The notes below the pieces were generated by a model. The model had not been told where the DNA came from. It made no database searches and saw only the letters and a program-made list of their open reading frames with translations. The translations under genes and the position numbers were made by a program. A stretch of DNA of 64,000 nucleotides from Conchocele bisecta. Taxonomy: Eukaryota; Mollusca; Bivalvia; Lucinida; Thyasiridae. The DNA is taken from the NCBI GenBank assembly GCA_029237695.1, contig CM055277.1, forward strand, positions 40,830,242 through 40,894,241, in the 5' to 3' direction. Below are positions 48,312 through 59,009 of this stretch, piece by piece; the first letter of the stretch is position 1; each line of letters opens with the position of its first letter.

Positions 48312-48404
48312 CTTTGGAATTAATTTCAACCGCCGTTGTCAATCCAGTAACTGTTGAATTTAATCCATCAATGTCTCTGGCCAACTTCTGTTGCATAGAC
48401 GAAT
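48312..48404 (-). CDS. Stalk exon, B class, 31 residues (dyad copy 2)
   Basis: Acceptor TTGTTGTTACAG, donor GTACACCA, phase 1 at both ends. It reads DSSMQQKLARDIDGLNSTVT, then GLTTAVEINSK. NST is the conserved sequon. Near-identical units are at 49690 and 50789. Confidence 0.85.
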
Positions 48405-48736
48405 CTGTAACAACAAAGAGGCCATTTATTACATACTCCGTGCAGTATTATGTTCAGTTCACAGCGAGTTAATTGTCATATACTCATTGAACATATCAGT
48501 TGAAACCAGTGTTATAGTATAACACAATATGGTCAACTTGGGTTTCTGCAAATTATGTGGTATTAGCAATATCGAAATAAGTACGGTACCCGATCAGACC
48601 TGGAAGATAACACATAAAAGGTCATCTAGACAAAGTCTGGTGAGTATGCACACTGTAGTCCATATTTTCCCCAACCATAGGAACTACATGCAAAACGTTA
48701 ATGACTAGCGGATACCAACGTATAACTATGACATAC

Positions 48737-48829
48737 CGGCAGCGGAATTGGCGTGTACAGACACCGCCAGGTTGGCCAACGTCACATTGACGTCAATAAT
48801 ATCCCGTGTCACCTGTTCCAGTCGCTCAT
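48737..48829 (-). CDS. Stalk exon, A class, 31 residues (dyad copy 2)
   Basis: Acceptor TTCCATTGTAG, donor GTATGTCA, phase 1 at both ends. It reads DERLEQVTRDIIDVNVTLAN, then LAVSVHANSAA. NVT is the conserved sequon. Its acceptor lies 22 bp from the assembly gap. Confidence 0.85.
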
Positions 48830-48850
48830 CTACAATGGAACCGTATGAAA

Positions 48851-49350
48851 NNNNNNNNNNNNNNNNNNNNNNNNNNNNNNNNNNNNNNNNNNNNNNNNNN
48901 NNNNNNNNNNNNNNNNNNNNNNNNNNNNNNNNNNNNNNNNNNNNNNNNNNNNNNNNNNNNNNNNNNNNNNNNNNNNNNNNNNNNNNNNNNNNNNNNNNNN
49001 NNNNNNNNNNNNNNNNNNNNNNNNNNNNNNNNNNNNNNNNNNNNNNNNNNNNNNNNNNNNNNNNNNNNNNNNNNNNNNNNNNNNNNNNNNNNNNNNNNNN
49101 NNNNNNNNNNNNNNNNNNNNNNNNNNNNNNNNNNNNNNNNNNNNNNNNNNNNNNNNNNNNNNNNNNNNNNNNNNNNNNNNNNNNNNNNNNNNNNNNNNNN
49201 NNNNNNNNNNNNNNNNNNNNNNNNNNNNNNNNNNNNNNNNNNNNNNNNNNNNNNNNNNNNNNNNNNNNNNNNNNNNNNNNNNNNNNNNNNNNNNNNNNNN
49301 NNNNNNNNNNNNNNNNNNNNNNNNNNNNNNNNNNNNNNNNNNNNNNNNNN
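48851..49350. other. Assembly gap of exactly 500 N
   Basis: The 15 bases TGGAACCGTATGAAA stand on both sides of the gap (48836-48850 and 49351-49365). The round size marks a placeholder. Open frames that cross it are artefacts. Confidence 0.98.
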
Positions 49351-49689
49351 TGGAACCGTATGAAACACAGTTTATTCATTTATATTTCTCACTCTATCTC
49401 AGCACTTGATTTAAATAACCGAGATACCTGTAATAAATATATGCCTATGTGTAATTTCCCGCAAAGAATTTGCAATGTAACTAGAATATACTTGGATTTT
49501 ACTTGAATTTGGACGGTTCTTCATCGAACATATTCCATTCATATCAAAACACGCATAGTTGAATTAGCATGGCATCTAAGTACATTAGTATAATACATAT
49601 ACATGATATATATGGAAGAAAACATAATACAAATGCCAAAACAATGTCACCGGCATCCCTACAGACGCCTGACGGTGTGAATGGTCTAC

Positions 49690-49782
49690 CTTTCGAATTC
49701 CTTTCTACCGCCATTGCCAATCCAGTAACTGTTGCATTTACTCCAGCAATGTCGCTGGCCAACTTCTGTTGCATAGAGGAAT
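49690..49782 (-). CDS. Stalk exon, B class, 31 residues (dyad copy 1)
   Basis: Acceptor TGCTGTTACAG, donor GTAGACCA, phase 1 at both ends. It reads DSSMQQKLASDIAGVNATVT, then GLAMAVERNSK. NAT is the conserved sequon. Confidence 0.85.
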
Positions 49783-50095
49783 CTGTAACAGCAAAATGCC
49801 CATTGAATACATACTTCGTACAGTATTATGTTCAGTTCACAGTGAGTTATTGTCATATACTCATTGAACATATCAGTTGAAAACAGTGATACTAGTATAA
49901 CAAAGTATGGTCAACTTTGCTTTCCGTGTATTATGTGGTGTTAGCAATATCAGAATCACCTGTGCGGTACTCGACATGAAAGGTCATCAAGGCAAAATCT
50001 AGTGGTTATGCACACTATAGTCTATTTTTTACTCAACCAGTACAACCAGTACAACGCTAATGACTAGCGGATATCAACGTATAAAGATGTCATAC

Positions 50096-50194
50096 CGGCA
50101 GCTGAATTGGCGTGTACAGACACCGTTAGGTTGGCCAACGTCCCATTGACGTGGCCGATATCTCCCGCTAACTGATCGCTAACCAGTCGCTTAT
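50096..50194 (-). CDS. Stalk exon, A class, 33 residues, patchwork copy
   Basis: Acceptor CGCGTGGCAG, donor GTATGACA, phase 1 at both ends. It reads DKRLVSDQLAGDIGHVNGTL, then ANLTVSVHANSAA. A 6-bp insertion after DKRL adds two residues and spoils the heptad spacing. The exon and about 180 bp of intron upstream match the unit at 60549 rather than the neighbouring dyads. NGT and NLT sequons are both present. Confidence 0.82.
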
Positions 50195-50378
50195 CTGCCA
50201 CGCGACAACGTGAACTAGACAGGCTTAATCACAGGTGTTTGAGAAGATGGTCATTGTCTTGGTGTCATGTGGGTATTTCGCTGGATTTTGGTAGATTTGG
50301 GTGGATTTCGTTGGTTTTGGATAATTTACATACTTTTGTGCAACTACTAATGCTCAAACATTACACGATACAGAAGGT

Positions 50379-50402
50379 GTCACCTGTTCCAGTCGCTCAT
50401 CT
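50379..50402 (-). pseudogene. 5' stub of a stalk exon, A class
   Basis: The acceptor TCCATTGTAG and the first eight residues, DERLEQVT, match the exon at 48737. The sequence then switches to intron like that at about 60820. It is the remnant of the original dyad's A exon after replacement by the patch at 50096-50378. Confidence 0.75.
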
Positions 50403-50625
50403 ACAATGGAACCGTATTATATAGTCACTTAGTTCTCTCAATGCATCTGATCACTTTATGTAAATAGCCGAGTGAACCGGCAATACATATATGCCTATGT
50501 GTACTTTCCGCAAAGAAATGCTATGCAACTAGAATATACTTGGATTTTACCTGAATTTGAACGGTTCTTCATCGGATATATTCCATTCAAATCAAACACA
50601 CATAGTTCAATTAGCATGATATATC

Positions 50626-50706
50626 GATGGTCTAGTAATATAAGGTCGTAACTGCTATGCTAAAGCATCGCACTTACGACCTTATGTTACTAGACCATCG
50701 ATATAA
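50626..50706. repeat. Perfect hairpin
   Basis: The arm TATCGATGGTCTAGTAATAT, AAGGTCGTAA pairs with its inverse around a CTGCTATGCTAAAGCATCG loop. Confidence 0.85.
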
Positions 50707-50788
50707 GTACATGCTCATTTGATTCTATACATATATGTGGTAGACAACGGAAACAACAACCTTACAAAAAAAGCCTGTCTGTGTGTAC

Positions 50789-50881
50789 CTTTCGAATTCA
50801 TTTCAACCGTCGTTGCCAATCCTGAAACTGTTGCATTTACTCCAGCAATGTCTCTGGCCAACTTCTGTTGCATAGATGAAT
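50789..50881 (-). CDS. Stalk exon, B class, 31 residues
   Basis: Acceptor TTGCTGTTACAG, donor GTACACAC, phase 1 at both ends. It reads DSSMQQKLARDIAGVNATVS, then GLATTVEMNSK. NAT is the conserved sequon. Confidence 0.85.
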
Positions 50882-52410
50882 CTGTAACAGCAACGTATAC
50901 ATGTAATACGTGAAACTCTTACCCACTGCTCACAGGTGGAAGACTCGGACCGATGACACCAATAAAATGTCTATTAAAAAAATCCCATTACCCCACCCAC
51001 TTGGTCTCGTACACTACCATATTATATTTATAAAGGTGAGAATCAATATGGCTATTATAGAAAGAGCCCTCTCTTTTCCGGCTCGCACAAACACAATAAA
51101 CATCGATTACATGCATGACTTCTGTCTCTGGCAATCAATAAAGGCATTAGGTGTGTGAATATACTCACTTCAAATGGCCGTTTCCAGCATTTATTCAGTT
51201 ATTCGCATTTTGTATACCCCATCCAAAGCAAAGCGAAATTTGCATGTACGAAAGAATCTCACACAGAATCGGAGGCCGTCCGGCGTGGATTATCGGTAAT
51301 ATTTGGCCGATAGCTGATCGCCAGCTCAAACTAAAGTCGTGCACCATGACCATATACATTAGAAACTCCAACCATACAAAGTTCGTCCGATTGTGATCGT
51401 TCACCGATCTAAAAAACACTTTTTTGTCTAATTTCGTTCATTATCTGGAACAGGGTCAATGCACTATCTTCCATAATACAGGCACCGAAGCGTCTATGTA
51501 AGAACATCTCTGATTGGCTAAACCTAAAAATAGACGCGAGGACTTTCCCTTTTCAAGGTTTCAGAAGCTGATAGTACGCGAATAATGAATGAAAGCCAAT
51601 GAAATTAGAAAAAAAGTGTTTTTTAGATCGTTGGTGGAGTTGTTCAGATTATTGACCCCTACACGTAAGCTGAAAATGGTAGCAGTTACCGTAGTGAAGT
51701 GACTGTATAGAAATCTTCGTACGAACATTTTTGTCATACGAAGCTTCGTAAAACGGAGCGCCGGTGATCAGAAGAACGTTACAAGACACACGACTTTCCA
51801 CGACGAGCAATACTCGTCAAACTTACCTGTAGCCGATTTCACCAAAATTGCTAAGCATACTTATCTAACTAAGTACACTTTGAGGAAGTAATCAGTTTTT
51901 TTGTCCCAAAATGCATTATTTCATAACGACTAACGGCTGCATATATTTGATGATTAAACGTATGCATAATTATTATACTCAATTTATTACATTATCACAG
52001 CCAAAATGGCTGCGATAATGTAATAAATTCAGTATAATAAAAATTAATAAATTTATCCCTAAGTTGAAAATTTCTCCCTCAAAGTGTATTTATTGATGGA
52101 TTTACATTTATTGAGCATAGGCTGCATATTGTTTACAAGAAAACATTGTTAACGTGAATTTACAGACTTTTGCACTTATGAACATTTTAGTCGTACGAAG
52201 TTTAATACTGAAGGCCACCTGAATTGCCAGATGCTGTTGTATTATATTATGTGTTCTTCCTCAGTAAAACATGGTTTGACAGTACGTTAGAATGATTCTA
52301 CAGTGCTGTCAAAACACTTTTAATGAGAAAAAAGGGAAATACAAAATAAACAGCAGGCAGCACCTTTTAATTCGTCATTTAAGGGTCATTGCGGTCGAGT
52401 ATGCTTGTAC
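50882..52410. other. Intron block of element fragments
   Basis: A TIR element lies at about 51398-51640, with ends CGATCTAAAAAACACTTTTT and its inverse. A family B fragment is at 51712-51755, a family C copy at 51832-52090, and another family B fragment at about 52095-52215. The minus-strand frame at 51195-51419 has no splice context. Confidence 0.6.
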
Positions 52411-52518
52411 CTGCAGCCGAATTGACTTCTAAGGACATCGTGACGTTCGATAAGGTCACATTGAGGTAACGAAGGTCAACTGCCAACAGATCCAGCTGCC
52501 GTCCAGCCGCGACACCGA
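52411..52518 (-). CDS. Stalk exon, A class, 36 residues, extended 5' end
   Basis: Donor GTACAAGC, phase 1 at both ends. The best acceptor is TGCATTTCAG, which gives VGVAAGRQLDLLAVDLRYLN, then VTLSNVTMSLEVNSAA. The core is a normal A unit from RQL onward. The five extra residues at the start arise because no AG acceptor remains at the usual place. A family B element (52530-52757) begins 11 bp upstream, so its arrival may have displaced the splice site. Two NVT sequons are present. Confidence 0.7.
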
Positions 52519-52529
52519 CTGAAATGCAG

Positions 52530-52757
52530 GAGCCCGCTTCACTAAACTTCGTACGACTAAAGTGTTCGTAAGTGCAAAATTATGATAGTCTGTAAATTTT
52601 ACATCAACAATGTGTTCTTGTAAACAATTAGTGGATTTACAGTTATTTAGCATGCAGCCTATGCTCAATAAATGTAAAGCCATCAATTGAACTTTCCTGA
52701 CGATCCTAAATTTGCAATTACAAACATTTTAGTACGACGCTTAGTGAAACGGCCCCC
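52530..52757. mobile_element. Fold-back family B
   Basis: The ends are GCCCGCTTCACTAAACTTCG and TTAGTGAAACGGCCCCC, with a shortened centre ATTTAGCATGCAGCCTATGC. Confidence 0.75.
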
Positions 52758-52820
52758 ATATCAGTAATTTATTACATGCACAACACAGTAGCGTTTGAGT
52801 TTGTGTTCTTATTGTACACC

Positions 52821-53040
52821 CGGGGCCTGTTTCACTAAAGTTCATACGAAAATAAATGTTCGTACAAAGATTTTTAGAAATTTACTTCACACACAGTTTG
52901 ACTGAAACTACCGTATTGCGCCGACATGTGCCGTTCAATGTATATGCATGATTACTAAACATCGACTATCGGCAACATTGATACATTTTGATTTTGCACT
53001 TACGAACTGCTTAGTCGTACGAATGTTATTGAAACGGGCA
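52821..53040. mobile_element. Fold-back family B, divergent copy
   Basis: The ends are CGGGGCCTGTTTCACTAAAG and CGAATGTTATTGAAACGGGC. The central part has been replaced by unrelated sequence. Confidence 0.65.
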
Positions 53041-53809
53041 TCTGGAGTGAACATGGTATAAACGTGGCCCAAACGTAGGTCAAACGTGGTCTAAACGCGC
53101 ATTTCCTGTATTCATATTAGGTTAATTAAATCGCAGAATTCCCGTTTGCAACGGGGTTTCGTATCCAATGAAAATGCCGTCTTTTTCATAACGTAGCATT
53201 CATACAAAACCCATACGCATGCGCATTCAAACAAAAACGCAAACGTTGCACATTCGAAGCGACACAAAAACGGGCAAACGCTTCCGGTGAAAACGCTGAT
53301 CATTTTCATCCGGGAAACGTTTCACCAGTTTGCATCACTGAGCATGCGCAATGAAGATAAAACGGGGAAGCGCACAGCAATCATACAAACTGGCATTCTG
53401 GCAAAAGTAGCGCACACGTGAGCCGGACGTGGGTTAAATCAAAACACGACGTGTAAACTCGGAACAAATACTCGGACCTTACTGTACCGGTAATCTTCGA
53501 ACCTTCAGTTTTTGAACCTCTTCAACAAGAGTCGTCGATGAACAATATTTGGCTCTAACATCAACGACTATGGTCGACGACTAACGTTCACCGATGGTTA
53601 AAAGTGTTCAGTTGTTCAGTGGCCCACAGGGAAGTTGAAGTAGCTTCAGAAATGGCTAGTAGGAAAGTTATTTCTCCAGGCTTAATCATACGAGTGAACG
53701 ATAGTCGTCGGTGAACAATAGTCGACTCTACGGTGCTCTAAGTAATGCCTCATAGTGTACTCTACATTCATTAATAAGTAACGTGTGAAGATATTCATGC
53801 ATGACATAG
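53041..53809. other. Intron sequence, GC-richer with AAACG repeats
   Basis: Multiple short AAACGTGG-AAACG and GCAAACG words occur at 53050-53300. A GTCGTCGATGAACAATA-type direct and inverted repeat lies at 53535-53730. No exon is recognised. Confidence 0.45.
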
Positions 53810-53902
53810 ATTTCATATTCCTTTCCACAGACTCGGACAATCCCGTCACGTTGGGGTTTAATCCAGCAATGTATCCGGCCAACTGGTGCTGCATAGCACT
53901 AT
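53810..53902 (-). pseudogene. Stalk exon, B class, both splice sites lost
   Basis: The coding body is intact: DSAMQHQLAGYIAGLNPNVT, then GLSESVERNMK. Where other B exons have CAG before the D codon, this has TCGG. Where they have AAAG followed by GTA, this has AAATCTATG. It should therefore be skipped. The absence of stop codons implies the loss is recent. Confidence 0.75.
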
Positions 53903-54276
53903 CCGAAACATGCAGACCGGCATGTGCTAATGTAGTTCTGAGTACATAACTCTAATTACATTTAATTACACTGCATTATATAAAGCGGAAAATGCTAGTG
54001 CCAATGATACAAATGTGGAAATTATAATATGGCTCTATTAGTTGAGCATTTCTAGAGTCGACACACTAGACGTACGTCATATGCTTTTGTCCATAAGAAG
54101 ATGTTATGAGAAATAGTTACAGAAACTGTAATATTGTCTTTAAATGTCTATAAATGACGTCCAACATTGACGAAGTTTTCATAACAAAATAAGATGTACA
54201 TTCACTATTCTCTGGCCAGACAAATGCACAATAATCCACTAGTCAATGGTTTGGACATTAACTCCTAATTTAGACT

Positions 54277-54960
54277 ACTGTCTGTTTCACTAAACCTGCC
54301 CAAATGTTGCGGCCATATAAACAATTCGATAATATTAAATTATATCAAAATTTAAGAATGGGCCTTCCTTTTATTTCGTGAAATTTGGTAAAATATTTAT
54401 TTTATTAAGAAAAATATTGAGTTGTCTAGGGGAATCTAACATGGGGGAAAAGGAAGTAGAGGAGTTGTGGGAGGAGTCAAAAAACAAAATACCTGGCTAA
54501 ATAGCTTCGGAATTAACTAACTAAGAAAATAAAAGTATGGAGATTTAACATGAGGAAATTTTTTTAACGCAATAAAATCAATATTTGACCAAATTTCAGG
54601 AACTATAAAGAAGGCGCATTCTTAAATTTTGATAAAATTTAATATTATCGAAAAACATATTGTTTTTGTATTGTTTATATGGCCGTAAAATTTGGGCAGC
54701 TTTCGTGAAACAGACAGTATATATGATTTAAGCTCCAATACGTATTTTAAAAATCAGTCCAGTATTTCTGAAATTCAAAATATTTAACATGGGGAAATTG
54801 TTTTAGCGCATTAAAATCAATATTTAACAAAAGTTCAGGAATTAAAAAAGGCTCATTCTTAAATGTTGATAAAATTTAATATTATCGAAAAAATATTGTT
54901 TTTGCTTTGCTTATATGACCGTAACATTTGGGCAGCTTTCGTGAAACAGACAGTAGGATT
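54277..54960. mobile_element. MITE family D with a partial tandem right end
   Basis: The left end is CTACTGTCTGTTTCACTAAA. Right ends occur twice: GCTTTCGTGAAACAGACAGT at about 54698 and again at about 54936. Between them a block with AACATGGGGAAATT-TTTTAG, CGCA is repeated. Confidence 0.65.
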
Positions 54961-55194
54961 TAAGCTCCAATACGTGGGAATTATTATCAAAAACCATAGT
55001 TTTCTCAATATTTTACAGAACAAAGATACAATTATACATTTATATATATGAGCATGGCATGAGAAATTTGCATAGTGTATATACAACAAAAAAACAGTAT
55101 ATTCAGCATGTGTGGCAGCTATTGGAGGAAAATGGTTTATGGGACTAGGAAGCAAAAAGGATCTTACGCTAACGCATCTCTGTGGTTTTATCAT

Positions 55195-55925
55195 GGCAGA
55201 TATAGTATGCTGGGGACATGATGGGTGTTTTTATTGTCCGTATGGCTAAACAGCGTAGTCCCTAATCAGGTTTCGCGAATGCGCATGATAATCTGGGGCC
55301 ACACTTGTTACATACCTCATAAACGTTAGTTCTCCAACCACATCCACAAATATAGAAATATGAGAAAAAAGGGGGTGGGGGTGAGATAAAGGAAAACTAA
55401 GTGATATGAGGAGAAAAAAATACAGGCCAAAAAAAAAAACGATACAAAAACCTGGTACGTCCCTATAAAATAAGAAGATTGAAATGGATTTCTCAGCGCA
55501 AATGAAAAGACGTATAAGATAGATAAAAAAAAGAGAAGGAATGAATGAATTTCCAGCCCGTGACAAGCAAGTGGTACATACATGTACGATTTGCCCTTAC
55601 ACATGATGTAGCCCCATGTCACTCGATGCTACGATTTAACATAGGGCTAAAACATGTTTTTCTTAATTTAGACGGTCCTGCTTAAACACATCCATATATG
55701 TATATACATATATATATATGTATTAGATATCAATGTGTTCCCACTTATTGTTGTGTTTATCCAATTTACCTTGTCTTTGAGCTATTATTTCTTCAATCTT
55801 GATACTATGCTTCAAGTAATGCTGAACATTATTACAAGACAACTCGTTTGTGTTATACTTACATTTGCATATTTAATATTTGGCTAAGAGAATAATAAAT
55901 TGCGTTTGATAGACATATGCACCTA
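55195..55925. other. Family F fragment and AT microsatellite
   Basis: About 55250-55335 resembles the inner part of family F (GAATGCGCATGATAATCTGG, then GGCCACACTTG). A TATATACATATATATATATG tract lies at about 55700-55720. No gene is seen. Confidence 0.5.
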
Positions 55926-57815
55926 TCTCAACTTTTCCGAAAGAAGTCTTAAAACAAATATTTCTGTTGGGATACCTTTGTCTGTTAAAAACCTGCTAAT
56001 TTGTGACCAAGAACTTTGAATCATAGTACATTCCCAAAACAGATGATTGAATGTTTCTATTTGCATGTTACAGACATCACAGATACTTGATTTTACGATA
56101 TTACATACGTTTATTGGTTCTTATAATTCTCATTAAATGTTTGTACTGGAAACTCCTAAGTCTTGTATATATTGTGTTTTGCATAGTATTTAAATATATT
56201 TGATTCCAGTTAAGAGTTTCGTCTGAAAAAACATTGGCCCTTTTTTGTTCTGATTTGATGCGTTCGGTCTTCATTTTTTCCTGTTGAATGTATATATTTG
56301 TAGATTTACTACTTTTGTGCTGTATTAATATTTTCTGTTTTCATTTGTTCAACCCATCTTGTCGGTATGCATCTTATTAAAGTGTAGTATGTTTTTAAAA
56401 ATCTGTATTTCTAATAGAATATATATCAGCAACATCTTGGAATCTATACAACTGTTTTATCCTGAAATCGTAAAGATGTTCAATGTTCCTTATGCCTTTT
56501 TCATGCAAATTCTTATAATACAGTGTTTGCGATACGTGTTTAATATTTGCGTTGTTCCATATTATCTCTTTTTATATAATATTATTTTGTTCTGAGAAGA
56601 TTATTTTCGACCATGCCCTAAATATATTATTTATAAACTTTTGTGGATGAATATGTTTTACGTCATCGTCCTTAATACAGCATTCAAAGATAAAAGTTCC
56701 ACCATACCTCTTTAACTGGTCTATCTATTGTGTTTCCATATACCGGTATGTTTCTCATCACATAGTCGTTTAACCCAACTTGCTTTAAAGGAGGTTATAA
56801 AACAGTCTATTTCAATCATATCTATTCCACAATGTTCATTGCTTTTTTTGTATTTATCTGGTTTAGAATCCCATAAAAAGTCATATATTATTTTCTTGAT
56901 ATATTTTATAATATTCTCTGTTGTTTGAATAATTGTTGATGTATACATGTATATTCATTTTGGAATAGCGAATGTTTTCAGTACGTTTACTTTTCCTATC
57001 AATGTTAGATATCTCTGTTCAATTTCCATTTGTTTAAACAATTTTAAATTTTGTTTTTATCTTCGGATCAATATTGTACCAGTTGATCAAATTTGCACTA
57101 TTTGAAAACGTAATTCCTAGCGTTTGAGCTTTATCCGAAGTCCACGCAAATGTTTTATTGGGCAGGTAATGTATAGACGATTGTCTTAAGGATCCTACTC
57201 AGAGAATTGTCGATTTTTTTTATATTTAACAGCAGTCCTCACATTTTTGAAGATTCTTCTATAGTCTGTACAAGCTTTGTAGATGATAGCTCTGAACCCT
57301 CAGTAAGAAAAGTTGCGTCGTTTGCGAACATAGTGTTTTTAATATTTTGATTGCATATGTTTACTCCCTTTATATCCGCATTATTTTGAATGTATTTTGA
57401 TAATATTTCAATTGCTATTATGAAAAGATATGGGGATAGAGGACAGCCTTGACGTATTCCGCGGCCTATGCCAAAACATTCTGAGAGATGACCATTGTTG
57501 CATACACTGCTTTTTGCATTCGTATAAAATAAGGTAATCCATTTAATAAAATCATCTCCAAAATTAAAATGTGTTAATGTGTTTGCATATACCCATGATC
57601 AACACTATCAAATGCTTTTTCAAAGTCTGCAAAAAATAACAACCCTGGTTTACTTGTTTCATTCAAATATTCTATGGATACAAATGAATAAAAGTATAAT
57701 AGTTTCTCCGATATATCTTCCCTTTATAAAACCAGTTTGCGAAGCATAAATTATGGATGAGATCACTTTTTTTAATCTATTGGCAATATATTTTGTAGCC
57801 ATTTTCTAATCTACA
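55926..57815 (-). pseudogene. LINE reverse transcriptase remnant, L1/Tx1-like
   Basis: In minus-strand order: QTGFIKGRYIGE (about 57735), the motif A block FADFEKAFDSVDH, GIRQGCPLSPYLF, then FANDATFL near 57330. There the first catalytic Asp of the F-A-D-D box reads Asn. Next comes IKKIIYDFLWDSKPDK with SFKASWVKRL (56760-56900), and a zinc-finger-like ICDVC with HLFWEC near 56030-56085. Frames change several times and stops interrupt, so it is dead. The endonuclease part is missing. It sits in the intron between the exons at 53810 and 60549, antisense to the LINE at 30.8 kb. Confidence 0.85.
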
Positions 57816-58136
57816 TTTAGTAATGATATAAGTATCCAGTTGGATAATAAAGACAGTTCTTTGTTCAGTGTAATTATACTTTGTACTTTGCAACTGTAGT
57901 TTCTGCCACCAAGTCCACACTACTATTATATTGCCCACTAAGGTTTAACTCTTTGCATGCTGGGAAATGTGTGGGCTATATATAGTTAAAAAATAGCAGA
58001 CGACACTTCAGTTATATTTTCTTTCTTATCTCCCTATAAATATCATGAATATGTCTTGAAATTTCATTAGAATTGTGTCTGGAGGACGTATTTCTAATGC
58101 AAGACAGAGAGATGCCCACCGCTAGCATGCAAAGAG

Positions 58137-58653
58137 TTAAAAGTACATGCCCACTAAGTAGGCACAACATGTTTTTGTTTTATATCGGAAACATCATCCG
58201 AGTCATTTTCTGGCAAATTAAACATTAATTCACCATTACTCCACGCATTGATTGGCATTATTATACAATTTGATATCAGACGTAACTTTCCACACTAATA
58301 TCAAGGGCGATAACCGCATTCCCTTAAACTGTTAACGGACATTACTATTGATTATCTGTATTTATTGTTTTGATGTGCACTTATCATACTTTATAATCTT
58401 TCGAAAATATTATGTTTTCGGGTGACGCATTTAATTAATATAAATAATTAAAAAATATCATGCCTCATTTGCGAATGAAAATAGCCTGATACACAGCGAG
58501 TCACTATCAGTGAAATAAATATTACTAAATGATTATACCTGTATAACGGGCACTCGTATTTTTTAGAACTGGTGGAATAGTGACACAATTATACACTTAT
58601 TTAATTCCTATAAAGAACAGTCTGTGCCTACTGAGTGGGATGATACTTTTAAG
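58137..58653 (+). mobile_element. MITE family A, complete copy
   Basis: The ends are TTAAAAGTACATGCCCACTA and TGAGTGGGATGATACTTTTA, with inner TAGGCACAACATG and its inverse. Internal blocks match 30149 and 63346. Confidence 0.75.
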
Positions 58654-59009
58654 AAAGCTACAGTTTGGTTTCACAAACGGCAGTTGTATTCTGAAACTAT
58701 AGTTTGGAGTCCAAACTCGAAATTAGGTTTTTATTGGAATACGATGACATGGCAGTTGCTGGTAAAATGTACAACAATTGACCAACCAATGGTTTGTGAG
58801 TCTAAACTTTGTCTCTCAAACCATAGGTTAGATATTTATTATGCACATTCAAAGCGAAAACTTGGGTTTGAGGAGCCTAAACCTATGTGTATGTATGGGC
58901 ATTGAGCTTGCCATACCATTACAATACGTGTAGTTGGGCTACGGTTTGAGTAAATGCATAAGCATGGCGTCGTCAAGCAATATTGCGGTACCGTGAACAG
59001 TGAAACAAA

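Noticed and set aside
48726..49506. Long open frames of 180-252 codons on both strands
   Set aside because: They exist only because they run through the 500-N gap.
51195..51419. Minus-strand frame with a membrane-like start and CFGWG segment
   Set aside because: It lacks splice sites and overlaps the end of a TIR element. No family was recognised.
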